DNA of 64,000 nucleotides from Pedobacter frigoris (GTDB lineage: Bacteria > Bacteroidota > Bacteroidia > Sphingobacteriales > Sphingobacteriaceae): contig NZ_SWBQ01000001.1 of NCBI RefSeq assembly GCF_005116445.1, forward strand, positions 806,001 to 870,000. The letters are read 5' to 3'. A program made the translations under genes and the position numbers. Below the pieces are notes generated by a model, which saw only the letters and a program-made list of their open reading frames with translations, was not told the DNA's origin and ran no database searches. Each line of letters opens with the position of its first letter. Position 1 is the stretch's first letter. Of the stretch, positions 52,970 to 62,161 are shown piece after piece.

Positions 52970-53880
52970 TGAAGTTTGAGGTAACTATTTTAGGTAGTAG
53001 TTCCGCTACTCCGGTATACAATAGAAATCCTACTGCACAGCTTTTAAATTGCAATGAAAAATTTTATCTGATTGATTGTGGTGAGGGTACCCAGCAACAG
53101 TTAATCAAATATGGTTTTAAAGCCAGTAAAATTGATTTTGTGTTTATCAGCCATTTGCATGGAGATCATTACTTTGGTTTGATCGGTTTGCTTTCCACTT
53201 TGCATTTAAACGGGCGCGTTAAGCCAATAAAAATCTTTGCTCCTGCAGCATTGATGGAGATACTTGTACTTCAGTTTAAACATTCTGAAACAATAATCCG
53301 TTATCCCATTGAATTCGTTGCCACAACTGCTGACAATCCGTCGCAGATTTTCGAAAACAATGATGTGATTGTTGAAACCATTATTTTAAATCATAGAATA
53401 CCCTGTACAGGCTTTAGGTTCACACAGAAGAAGAGATTACGGAGGCTTATTGTTGATAAGCTCGAACACGAGAGAATTCCTATTGAGTACTATCCGATGT
53501 TGAAAAGAGGCGTTGATCTTACCTTGCCGAATGGGCAAGTGCTAAAGAACATCGATTATACTTTAGACTCTGATGAGCCCAAGAGTTATTGTTATTGCTC
53601 AGACACCTTATTTGATGAGCGTTATTTTTCCAGTATTCAGGATTGTGATACCTTATACCATGAAGCCACTTTCTTACATGAAATGCTCGATAGGGCTTGT
53701 CAAACTCATCATACGACCGCATTACAGGCTGCTGAAGTAGCTAAGATCGTTAACGCGAAGAAGTTGCTTATCGGTCACTTTTCATCAAGATATAAGACCT
53801 TACAGCCGATTTTAGATGAGGCACTAACCGTCTTTGAGCGTACGGAGTTGGCAATAGAGGGAGTTACTTATCAAGTATAG
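52969..53880 (+). CDS. rnz: Ribonuclease Z
   Basis: 303 residues, metallo-beta-lactamase fold: zinc motif SHLHGDHYFGL with His62, His64, Asp66, His67; SDTLFDERYF, HEATFLHEML, GHFSSRY. It removes 3' trailers from tRNA precursors, needed particularly where CCA is not encoded, as in one tRNA-Ser here. Coupled to the STAS gene. Confidence 0.95.
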   Translation: MKFEVTILGSSSATPVYNRNPTAQLLNCNEKFYLIDCGEGTQQQLIKYGFKASKIDFVFISHLHGDHYFGLIGLLSTLHLNGRVKPIKIFAPAALMEILVLQFKHSETIIRYPIEFVATTADNPSQIFENNDVIVETIILNHRIPCTGFRFTQKKRLRRLIVDKLEHERIPIEYYPMLKRGVDLTLPNGQVLKNIDYTLDSDEPKSYCYCSDTLFDERYFSSIQDCDTLYHEATFLHEMLDRACQTHHTTALQAAEVAKIVNAKKLLIGHFSSRYKTLQPILDEALTVFERTELAIEGVTYQV

Positions 53881-53896
53881 AATATTTAACGAGATA

Positions 53897-53932
53897 TAGA
53901 AAAGGCTTTAGAAATCTCTAAAGCCTTTTCTA
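53897..53932. terminator. Bidirectional terminator between rnz and the MCE gene
   Basis: Perfect 16-pair stem TAGAAAAGGCTTTAGA with its complement around loop AATC, at a convergent junction. Confidence 0.9.
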
Positions 53933-53948
53933 TATATAAATGGTGAGT

Positions 53949-54902
53949 TTACTTGTCTTTTTTATTGCCACCTCCAAATACCGAGAAGTGAACATATCTC
54001 TTAGGATTGGCTTTAAGATCAATCATTAAGTTATCTAGGTTTTTAGAGGCATTATTTAAGTTTTCATACATTTTTGTATCATTAACCAGTAGTCCTAAAG
54101 TGCCTTGTCCCTGATTTATTTTACTCACAATAGATTGAAGGTCTCCAACGGCTTTGTTCGCATTGTCTATAGTTTGCTTAAAGTTAGCAGCTGCTACCTG
54201 ATCTGTTATCGAGTTGACATTATTTAGTATTGAAGTGATTTTTTCATTATTTTGCTTTAGGTTATTGGAGATCGCTTCAACGTTTGCCAGAATTACCGAA
54301 ATTCTGGAGCCTTCAGATCCAACAAGATTATCCACTTTTTTAGAAGTAGCTTCAAGAGATGCAAGGGTAGAGGCAATGCTGTTAAAGCTTTTATCCACAT
54401 TTTTCTGGAAGTTCGGATTTAAGATGGAGTTGACACTGGTCAGGATTGAATCCATTTTTGCAATGATCATTTCTGCTTTTTTCTGTACGGGCTGCACCGT
54501 TTCTAGTATACCTTTTTGTACATTGGCATTCAAGGTATCGCCATCCTCAGCAAAGTCATTTCCAGTCCCTAATGCCATTACAATGGCTTTACTTCCAAGT
54601 AGATCTGTACTTTCTAATTTGGCAATGCTGTTTTTAGGGATTTCATATTTCCCTTTAATTTTAAGGGTTGCAAGGATCGATCCGTCTGGCTGTAATTGCA
54701 GCTGATCAACACGGCCAATCTGATAACCATTTATAAGAACAGGTTTAGAGACAGCTAACCCATCGACATGCGAATACTTAGCATATAAAACAGTCTCACT
54801 TGAAAAGATGGCATTGCCTTTTAGAAAATTGTATCCAATGATCAATAGGGCAATGGAAAAGGCTGCTAGTATGCCTACTTTGGTTTCGTTCGCGATTTTC
54901 AT
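53949..54902 (-). CDS. MlaD/MCE-family lipid-binding protein
   Basis: 317 residues: N-terminal membrane helix (about 8-28), MCE domain (about 36-115; VDGLAVSKPVLINGYQIGRV and ESTDLLGSKAIVMAL), and a long helical tail (about 140-300) rich in Asn/Ser that probably forms an oligomeric tunnel. MCE proteins shuttle lipids between membranes with an ABC permease and ATPase, not encoded here. The gene follows two amidase genes on the same strand by 50 bases. Confidence 0.92.
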   Translation of the reverse strand: MKIANETKVGILAAFSIALLIIGYNFLKGNAIFSSETVLYAKYSHVDGLAVSKPVLINGYQIGRVDQLQLQPDGSILATLKIKGKYEIPKNSIAKLESTDLLGSKAIVMALGTGNDFAEDGDTLNANVQKGILETVQPVQKKAEMIIAKMDSILTSVNSILNPNFQKNVDKSFNSIASTLASLEATSKKVDNLVGSEGSRISVILANVEAISNNLKQNNEKITSILNNVNSITDQVAAANFKQTIDNANKAVGDLQSIVSKINQGQGTLGLLVNDTKMYENLNNASKNLDNLMIDLKANPKRYVHFSVFGGGNKKDK

Positions 54903-54952
54903 TTAGTAGTAGTTATCTTTTAAAGGTAATGAAGCTTATTTTTCAGCGTTCA

Positions 54953-55795
54953 TTAGTTTGTTTCAGTTTCTTTTCTGTAAGTTTTTACTGCTTTGAAAAT
55001 GGAGTTGACAATTTCTGTTGATCCACTTTCTGAATTCATATATTCTTCTTCAGCAGGATTGGATATAAAGCCAATCTCGGTTAATACTGCAGGCATTCCA
55101 CATCTTTGTAATATAAGGATACCCTGTTCTTTTACGCCTCTGTTTACTCTATTGTCGTTTTCTGTATAATTGTCCTGGATGAGTTTTGCCAATTTCATAC
55201 TTTTATCCCGGAACAGATTTTTAAACAAAGATAGAATAATAAATGTTTCAGGATCATTTGGATCATATCCATTGTAATTTTGTTTGTAGTTTTTCTCAAG
55301 CTTAATATCCGCATTCTCTCTGATCGCTACATCTTGTTCATTTAATCTGTGAGATCCTGCTACAAAAGTTTCTGTCCCTTTAGTCGTTTTATTTTTAACA
55401 TAGCTGTATTTAGCGACTTTTTTTCCAGCCTTATTCTTTGTATAAGTTACTATTCTATTGTCCGGCATAGAATTACAATGTATGGAAATAAAAAGATCCG
55501 CCTTGTTGTCATTGGCAAGTGCGGCCCTTTTGTAGAAATCTACATCTACATCAGTTTTTCTGGTGTATAGTATCTTCACATCAGGCATATCTTCTTCAAA
55601 CTTTTTGCCCAGCTTTAAAGCGACTTTGAGAGCCACATTTTTTTCGTAGGAATAACTACCTCTGGCTCCGGGTTTATTTCCACCATGTCCGGCATCAATA
55701 ACGATTGTTTTTACCCTATAAGCTTGTGAAAATGTAGATTTTGAACTGAATAATAATAAAAATGGCAACAGGTATAACGCGCTCTTCACTCTCAT
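54953..55795 (-). CDS. N-acetylmuramoyl-L-alanine amidase (Amidase_3), paralogue 1
   Basis: 280 residues with signal peptide; catalytic zinc domain fills the rest: IDAGHGGNKPGA (His), FISIHCNSMPDN (His), and TEIGFISNPAEEEYM (Glu). It cuts the amide bond between MurNAc and the stem peptide. It is closely related to the neighbouring amidase, so the pair arose by tandem duplication. Nothing suggests an EnvC-type activator nearby. Confidence 0.94.
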   Translation of the reverse strand: MRVKSALYLLPFLLLFSSKSTFSQAYRVKTIVIDAGHGGNKPGARGSYSYEKNVALKVALKLGKKFEEDMPDVKILYTRKTDVDVDFYKRAALANDNKADLFISIHCNSMPDNRIVTYTKNKAGKKVAKYSYVKNKTTKGTETFVAGSHRLNEQDVAIRENADIKLEKNYKQNYNGYDPNDPETFIILSLFKNLFRDKSMKLAKLIQDNYTENDNRVNRGVKEQGILILQRCGMPAVLTEIGFISNPAEEEYMNSESGSTEIVNSIFKAVKTYRKETETN

Positions 55796-55832
55796 TTATA
55801 TGTTTTATTAAGTTGATTAATAAAAGTATTGA

Positions 55833-56708
55833 CTAACCTTCAATACTTTTTTTATAGTTTTCTATGGCTCTCAGCAGGCATTCTGTAATCTCCTTTTGAC
55901 CTTCCTCAGAGTTCATGTAGTTCTCTTCATCAGGATTGCTAATGAATCCAATTTCTGTAAGTATGGCCGGCATTCCTGCTCGAGCCAAAACAGCCAGGCT
56001 TTTTTCCTGAACACCACGATCTACACGACCGACATTCACGTATTGATCCTGCACATACTTTGCCAGTTTTAAACTCTGGGTTCGGAAAGTGTTTTTCATT
56101 AAAGATAAGATAATGAAATTTTCGGGATTGCTGGGATCAAAGCCTTCATAATTCTCTTTATAGTTGTCCTCGAGAAAAATAGAGGCATTTTCCCTTTTTA
56201 TCGCTTCGTCCTGCTCATTTACACGACCCATTCCTGAAACGAATGTCTCAGTCCCATGTGTAGACGTACTTTTTCTATAGACAGTTTCTCTTATCGCTAC
56301 TCTTTTACCCCTTACCTTTTTGTATCCGGTTACAATGGTCGATCTATGGGAAGGCATATCGTTGCAATGAATAGAGATAAACAGGTCTGCCTTTGCATTA
56401 TTTGCGATTGCAATCCTTTCATATAATGGAATGAAAACATCCTCAGTCCGGGTATAAATGACTTTTACATCTTTCAGCGACGCTTCTATTAGTGCACCAA
56501 GGTGAAGCGCCGTCTTAAGGGCCACATCTTTCTCAGTTGAATAAAGACCTCTGGTACTACCGTCTTTACCTCCATGACCAGCATCAATCACAATAGTTTT
56601 TATTTTATACTCCTGTGTAAATGCTTGATAACTAGATGTAATAACGGATGCTACAGAAATAAATGCAATCAAAATTGCATTTGGTCTGAGCAATGGTATA
56701 TTTTTCAT
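55833..56708 (-). CDS. N-acetylmuramoyl-L-alanine amidase (Amidase_3), paralogue 2
   Basis: 291 residues from ATG 56708; a -7 box at 56748-56741 rules out the longer in-frame start. Motifs: IDAGHGGKDGSTRG, LFISIHCNDMPSH, TEIGFISNPDEENYM. Longer loops than its neighbour (GTETFVSGMGRVNEQDEAI). First gene of an amidase-amidase-MCE operon, 37 bases before the next. Divergent from the LptD-like gene; outer-envelope genes on both sides. Confidence 0.94.
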   Translation of the reverse strand: MKNIPLLRPNAILIAFISVASVITSSYQAFTQEYKIKTIVIDAGHGGKDGSTRGLYSTEKDVALKTALHLGALIEASLKDVKVIYTRTEDVFIPLYERIAIANNAKADLFISIHCNDMPSHRSTIVTGYKKVRGKRVAIRETVYRKSTSTHGTETFVSGMGRVNEQDEAIKRENASIFLEDNYKENYEGFDPSNPENFIILSLMKNTFRTQSLKLAKYVQDQYVNVGRVDRGVQEKSLAVLARAGMPAILTEIGFISNPDEENYMNSEEGQKEITECLLRAIENYKKSIEG

Positions 56709-56740
56709 TAATTTTGAACGTTTTGGATTAAACATTAATG

Positions 56741-56748
56741 CAAAAATA
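56741..56748 (-). promoter_or_regulatory. -7 box of the amidase-MCE operon
   Basis: Minus strand TATTTTTG (TAnnTTTG), 33 bases before ATG 56708. Confidence 0.6.
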
Positions 56749-56764
56749 ACATTCACACACGAAT

Positions 56765-59443
56765 TTGAAACTTTTACGGTATATCATTTTTTTAAACTTC
56801 ATTGTTTTATTAACATCTGTTAGTAGCAGGGTGTTGGCATTTAGTACGTTTGCATTTCGGCAAGTTATAAAACAAGGACAAAATTCCAATCAAAACCTTC
56901 AGGATACTAGTCGCAATAGACAACAAAGAAATAACGCACAAACTACGCCAAAAGATACAATAGCAAGCGAGAAAGTTGAATACAAGGCAAAAGATTCAAT
57001 TGTTGCCAATGCCGATAGTAGTATTGTGAAACTCTATGGAAAGGCCAGGGTGATTTATCAGGGACTTGAATTGGATGCAGATTATATTTTATATAATAAA
57101 AACACCAATGTTTTATTTGCAAGCGGTATTACCAATTCGAAGGGTAAATACATAGGTCGTCCGATATTTAAAATGGAAGGTCAAAATACTTCCCAGGCAG
57201 ATTCTTTGAGGTATAGCCTGACAACAGGTGCAGGTCAGATCTGGGGTGTTTTTACAGAACAGGAAGGCGGCTTTTTTACAGGAGGAAAGGCCAAGAAACA
57301 GCCTGATGATGAGATTCATAGTAAGGGGCAAACCTATAGTACATGTAATTTGCCGCACCCGCATTTCGGTATTCATATTACAAAGGGTATTGTTACCGAA
57401 AACCAGATCATTACTGGTCCGGTATATTTGAAAATCGAAGATATACCGTTGCCCCTGGGACTGCCTTTTGCATTCTTTCCGAAACCAAATAAAAAATCAT
57501 CAGGAGTTATATTACCCAGTCCCGGAGAAGATTTTACAAGAGGATTCTTTTTACGCGACGGTGGGTATTATCTGGGTCTAAATGATTATTGGGACGCAAA
57601 AATATTGGCAACTATTTACACGAGGGGATCGTATGACGGGTCTTTATTTTCCAATTACACCAAGAGATATAAGTACAACGGTAGTATAAATTTCAGGTAT
57701 TCAAATTCAAGATATGGTTTAGAAGGTACGCCGGAATATGAACCAAAGAAAGATTTTAACCTTTCATGGAATCACAGCCAAAATGCGAATGCTAAACCAG
57801 GGACAACTTTCTCTGCTTTAGTAGACGCAGGAACTTCAAGCTTTAACGAGAACACTGCCGCCGGTGGTACTTACGATTATACCCAGTTCACTAAAAATAC
57901 CATGAGGTCCAGTATTTCTTATGGGCGGGTAATTGCGGAAAAAATAAACCTTGCAATTTCTGCTACCGGTTTTCAGGAAACTGAAAATAAAACAGTCAGT
58001 CTGGAATTACCCAACATCAGTTTTAGTGTTCCTTCATTTAATCCATTTGCAAATAAAACCGGCTCGGGAGACCAAAAGTGGTATGAAAAGATCTCAGTTG
58101 GATATAGCATGCAGGCCAATAACCTGATCAATACTACAGAGAGCGAATTGTTTAAACAAGGAAGCCTGAGAAAGTTTAGAAATGGCGTGAGTCATCAGAT
58201 TCCAATAAGTATGGGTTTTAATGTTTTGAAGAACTTTAATTTCAATGCGAGCACGACCTATAACGAAAAATGGCATTTTCAAACCATTAACAGAACCTAT
58301 TTAAAGGTACTTAACCAACCAGATATGATCGTCACCGATACTATTCCTGGATTTAAACGAAATGGTGAGTATAGTGTTGGTATGGGGGTTTCGACGAAAA
58401 TTTACAGTACTGCCCAGTTTGCAAAATTAGGTAATTTTAAAGCGCTGAGACATGTAATGACACCAAATGTAAGTTTCAGTTACAGACCGGATTTTTCTGA
58501 TTTGAAAAGAGGCTATTATAAAGAAGCCAAATATACTGACGGATCTACTGTATTTGATCAGGCGGGAGACCCGTTGAAGTATTCTATTTTTGAAAGTTCA
58601 TTATATGGAGGCCCAGGAATCGGTCGTTCGGCAGCAATAAGTTTCTCCTTAGAGAATGCGATTCAGGCCAAAGTCCTTACACCAAATGATACCACAGGCA
58701 AGGGAGAGAAGAAGATTGATATCATTCAAGGTCTAACATTCAATGGTAGTTATAATTTCCTCGCTAAAAATTATAAGTTGTCGACACTGAGTTTTAGTGG
58801 AAGATCGTCATTCACGGATAAACTCGGGATTAACTACTATGGTACATTAGACCCTTATTTATATAAAGATACTATAGATGGGGGCAGGGTATTGATTGAT
58901 CAGTATACCTGGACAAGAGGAAAGTTGCCAAGACTGACCAGTTTCGGGTTTTCAACCAGTTACAATTTAAATCCTGACGCATTTAAAAGAAAAACAGAAA
59001 ATGAACAGGACTTAAAAGATAAAGCGATGAAAACGGGTATGACCCCAGAGCAATCGGAGGAATTGGCTAAAGTAAGCAGAGACCCAAATGCATTTGTTGA
59101 TTTCAACATTCCATGGAATTTCGCCTTTTCCTATACTTTCAATTACAATACAGACAGAGTAGGTCGTAATAGTACTTTTACGAATTCACTGAATTTTAAT
59201 GGTGATGCGAATATTACCCCTAAATGGAAGGTTCAATTTAACTCAGGATGGGATTTTAGAGCGAATACTTTCTCCCAGACTTCTTTTGCCATCTATCGTG
59301 ATTTACATTGCTGGGATATGAGCTTTAGCTGGATTCCTTTTGGTCAGCAGCAGTTTTATTCTGTAGATATCAAAGTAAAAGCATCCGTGCTTCAGGATTT
59401 AAAACTGAGCAAGCGGAAAAATTACTATACCCGTTTCAATTAA
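56765..59443 (+). CDS. LptD-like outer-membrane LPS assembly protein
   Basis: 892 residues: N-terminal signal-like helix, OstA-like domain (about 60-160; VKLYGKARVIYQGLELDADYIL), then a beta barrel of about 600 residues ending in KASVLQDLKLSKRKNYYTRF. The layout matches Bacteroidota LptD-like proteins; a few cysteines are present, not the E. coli disulfide set. It would place lipopolysaccharide in the outer leaflet. Start is TTG 56765 with no nearer ATG. 18 bases before cinA. Confidence 0.85.
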   Translation: MKLLRYIIFLNFIVLLTSVSSRVLAFSTFAFRQVIKQGQNSNQNLQDTSRNRQQRNNAQTTPKDTIASEKVEYKAKDSIVANADSSIVKLYGKARVIYQGLELDADYILYNKNTNVLFASGITNSKGKYIGRPIFKMEGQNTSQADSLRYSLTTGAGQIWGVFTEQEGGFFTGGKAKKQPDDEIHSKGQTYSTCNLPHPHFGIHITKGIVTENQIITGPVYLKIEDIPLPLGLPFAFFPKPNKKSSGVILPSPGEDFTRGFFLRDGGYYLGLNDYWDAKILATIYTRGSYDGSLFSNYTKRYKYNGSINFRYSNSRYGLEGTPEYEPKKDFNLSWNHSQNANAKPGTTFSALVDAGTSSFNENTAAGGTYDYTQFTKNTMRSSISYGRVIAEKINLAISATGFQETENKTVSLELPNISFSVPSFNPFANKTGSGDQKWYEKISVGYSMQANNLINTTESELFKQGSLRKFRNGVSHQIPISMGFNVLKNFNFNASTTYNEKWHFQTINRTYLKVLNQPDMIVTDTIPGFKRNGEYSVGMGVSTKIYSTAQFAKLGNFKALRHVMTPNVSFSYRPDFSDLKRGYYKEAKYTDGSTVFDQAGDPLKYSIFESSLYGGPGIGRSAAISFSLENAIQAKVLTPNDTTGKGEKKIDIIQGLTFNGSYNFLAKNYKLSTLSFSGRSSFTDKLGINYYGTLDPYLYKDTIDGGRVLIDQYTWTRGKLPRLTSFGFSTSYNLNPDAFKRKTENEQDLKDKAMKTGMTPEQSEELAKVSRDPNAFVDFNIPWNFAFSYTFNYNTDRVGRNSTFTNSLNFNGDANITPKWKVQFNSGWDFRANTFSQTSFAIYRDLHCWDMSFSWIPFGQQQFYSVDIKVKASVLQDLKLSKRKNYYTRFN

Positions 59444-59461
59444 TATTTAATAACCTGTTTT

Positions 59462-60709
59462 ATGCTAGCTGAAATAATAACCATAGGAGATGAAATCCTG
59501 ATTGGTCAGATTGTAGATACAAATTCGGCTTGGATGGCCAGACAGCTTAATCTTATTGGTATTAAAGTAAAGCAGGTAAGCTCTGTTTCTGATGATGCAG
59601 ATCATATTGTCAATGCGCTGACACTCGCTCAGGAACGGGCAAAAATCATCCTGATCACAGGAGGACTGGGGCCAACTAAAGACGATATCACAAAAATTAC
59701 ACTTGCCAGGTATTTTAATATGGAATTGAAGCGTGATCAGGAAACTCTGGATCACATTAAAGGAATCTTTGACCGTCTAAACAGGCCAATGATTGAGGCC
59801 AATATGAAGCAGGCATATGTCCCAGATGGTTGTATTGTCATTAAAAATAAGAATGGTACAGCGCCATGCATGTGGTTTGAACACAATGGAACTGTTATAG
59901 TTTCTATGCCTGGAGTTCCTTTCGAAATGATGTATTTAATGGAAGAGGAGATTCTTCCGAGGCTGAAAGATTCATTTAAACTTCCGGCAATTTTTCATAA
60001 AACAATTCTGACAGCAGGTATTGGAGAGTCATTCCTTGCTGCAGAGATAGAATCGATAGAGGATGGCTTACCTGAGCACATTAAACTGGCCTATCTGCCG
60101 AAACTAGGGCAGGTGAGGTTGAGGTTGAGCGGAACAGGAGCCGACGAACTTACGCTAAAAAATGAAGTAGAGTTGTGGGCCAGACAAATTGTTGACCGTA
60201 TTGGTAAATACGTGGTTGTAGAAGACGATATCCCTTTAGAGAAGGCGCTGCTCGATATTATGGATAAAAAGAAACTGACGCTTTCTGTTGCAGAAAGCTG
60301 TACAGGTGGATACATTGCAAGTATGATCACTCAGCATTCGGGATGTTCTTCTGTTTTTCTGGGAGGGGCGGTGGTTTATTCAAACCAGTTGAAACAATCG
60401 ATTTTAGGTGTTAAAGAAGAAACACTTTCGGCCTATGGTGCTGTTAGCGAAGAAACAGTAAAAGAAATGGCTGTAGCTTCTGTAAAGCAATTTAAAACAG
60501 ATTATGCAATTGCTGTAACAGGAATTGCCGGTCCCGATGGAGGAACGACGGATAAACCTGTAGGTACCGTATGGATTGCTTTAGCTGGAAGAGAGAAGGT
60601 TACAGCTAAGAAGTTCAGTTTCGGCGGCAAAAGAATTCAAAATATAGAGCGCTCAGCTATAGCAGCTTTGACTATGATTTTGAATGAACTTAACCGATAT
60701 GAGGTTTAA
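59462..60709 (+). CDS. cinA: CinA-family nicotinamide-nucleotide amidase
   Basis: 415 residues: MoCF-like N-terminal domain (about 1-170; EIITIGDEILIGQIVDTN) and PncC-like C-terminal domain (about 255-415; SVAESCTGGYIASMITQHSG, TGIAGPDGGT). The C-terminal part deamidates nicotinamide mononucleotide. Commonly called competence/damage-inducible protein. Co-transcribed with the LptD-like gene. Confidence 0.94.
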   Translation: MLAEIITIGDEILIGQIVDTNSAWMARQLNLIGIKVKQVSSVSDDADHIVNALTLAQERAKIILITGGLGPTKDDITKITLARYFNMELKRDQETLDHIKGIFDRLNRPMIEANMKQAYVPDGCIVIKNKNGTAPCMWFEHNGTVIVSMPGVPFEMMYLMEEEILPRLKDSFKLPAIFHKTILTAGIGESFLAAEIESIEDGLPEHIKLAYLPKLGQVRLRLSGTGADELTLKNEVELWARQIVDRIGKYVVVEDDIPLEKALLDIMDKKKLTLSVAESCTGGYIASMITQHSGCSSVFLGGAVVYSNQLKQSILGVKEETLSAYGAVSEETVKEMAVASVKQFKTDYAIAVTGIAGPDGGTTDKPVGTVWIALAGREKVTAKKFSFGGKRIQNIERSAIAALTMILNELNRYEV

Positions 60710-60724
60710 GTCTCCAAAATACTT

Positions 60725-60732
60725 TACTTTTG
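60725..60732 (+). promoter_or_regulatory. -7 box of the E2 acyltransferase gene
   Basis: TACTTTTG (TAnnTTTG), 28-35 bases before ATG 60760. Confidence 0.6.
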
Positions 60733-60759
60733 CATCCAATATCAATCATGAAATAAAAA

Positions 60760-62100
60760 ATGGCTCAATACGAATTATTGTTACCTAAAATGGGGGAAAG
60801 TGTTGCAGAAGCAACCATAATAAAGTGGGTTAAGCAGCCCGGGGATATGATAGAGGTGGATGATACGATTTTGGAGATTGCTACCGATAAGGTAGATTCA
60901 GAAGTTCCATCGCCAATAGCGGGTAAATTGGTAAAACAGTTATTTAAAGAAGATGAGGTTATACAGGTAGGTGCGGTTATCGCAATTATTGAGACAGATG
61001 CTGAAGTAGAGAAGATTGAGGTTCCTGTATCTCAACAGGCCGAACCAGAGGCGGTTGCCGATGCTATTCCGGGTATGGATCAGCTGGAGAGGGAGAACAC
61101 TGCTTCAAACTCTTCTAATGAAAATACTTCAGATAGGTTTTATTCTCCGCTGGTAAAGAACATCGCAACACAAGAAAATATTGCTTTTTCTGAGCTGGAT
61201 GGCATCACGGGTACTGGTGCCGAGGGAAGACTAACAAAAGATGATTTATTAAATTATATTCAGAATAAAAAAGGCGGGACTGTTCAGGAACCGGCTTCAA
61301 AGATTGATTCTACCCCTTCAGTAGTAAATGAAGGCGCAGCATCACCGACTGTTCAGCAGACTCAAAAGCCATCTTCTACGAGCGTAAGCGGTGGAGATGA
61401 GATCATTGAAATGGACAGAATGCGAAAGCTTATTGCCGAACATATGATAATGAGCAAGCAAACCTCACCCCATGTAACCTCTTTTGTTGAGGCAGATGTT
61501 ACCAATATGGTATTGTGGAGAGATAAAGTAAAAGGGAGTTTTGAAAAACGTGAGAATGAGAAGATCACTTTTACTCCTTTGTTTGTAGAGGCTGTTACAA
61601 AAGCGATTAAAGATTTTCCAATGATCAATGTCACTGTTAATGGTACTCAGATCATCAAAAAAAGAGATATCAATATCGGTATGGCAGCAGCACTTCCGAG
61701 TGGCAATTTAATTGTACCTGTCATCAAAAATGCGGATCAATATAATTTGGTTGGTCTTACTAAGTCTGTAAATGATCTGGCTAAGCGTGCACGTACATCA
61801 AAATTGAAGCCTGACGAGACACAGAATGGTACTTTCACGTTGACAAATGTGGGGTCGTTTGGGAATGTAATGGGTACACCGATCATTAATCAGCCTCAGG
61901 TAGCAATATTGGCTGTCGGTGCGATTAAGAAAAAACCAGCTGTATTAGAAACTGAATTTGGTGATGTGATTGCAATAAGACATATGATGTTCTTGTCTTT
62001 ATCCTATGATCATCGAGTGGTAGATGGAGCACTGGGAGGATCGTTTGTAAGAAGGGTAGCAGACTACCTGGAAAACTGGGATGTAAACAGAGAAATATAA
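60760..62100 (+). CDS. 2-oxo acid dehydrogenase E2 (dihydrolipoamide acyltransferase)
   Basis: 446 residues: lipoyl domain with Lys44 in EIATDKVDSEVPSP, an E3-binding domain (about 128-165; SPLVKNIATQENI and GTGAEGRLTKDDLL) and the acyltransferase core ending SYDHRVVDGALGG (catalytic His418, Asp422). The sequence type suggests branched-chain or pyruvate complex E2; E1 and E3 are not in the window. It carries acyl groups from E1 to CoA on a swinging lipoyl arm. Confidence 0.93.
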   Translation: MAQYELLLPKMGESVAEATIIKWVKQPGDMIEVDDTILEIATDKVDSEVPSPIAGKLVKQLFKEDEVIQVGAVIAIIETDAEVEKIEVPVSQQAEPEAVADAIPGMDQLERENTASNSSNENTSDRFYSPLVKNIATQENIAFSELDGITGTGAEGRLTKDDLLNYIQNKKGGTVQEPASKIDSTPSVVNEGAASPTVQQTQKPSSTSVSGGDEIIEMDRMRKLIAEHMIMSKQTSPHVTSFVEADVTNMVLWRDKVKGSFEKRENEKITFTPLFVEAVTKAIKDFPMINVTVNGTQIIKKRDINIGMAAALPSGNLIVPVIKNADQYNLVGLTKSVNDLAKRARTSKLKPDETQNGTFTLTNVGSFGNVMGTPIINQPQVAILAVGAIKKKPAVLETEFGDVIAIRHMMFLSLSYDHRVVDGALGGSFVRRVADYLENWDVNREI

Positions 62101-62107
62101 TGAATTA

Positions 62108-62133
62108 AAGAAGGCCCCAATCGAGGCCTTCTT
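62108..62133. terminator. Terminator between E2 and hom
   Basis: 9-pair stem AAGAAGGCC / GGCCTTCTT at a convergent junction; short T-rich flank. Confidence 0.75.
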
Positions 62134-62161
62134 ATTATCAAAACAAAATAAAAAGAACTAA

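Noticed and set aside
56709..56756. Longer N-terminus of the second amidase
   Set aside because: The predicted promoter lies inside it, and the signal peptide is complete from ATG 56708.
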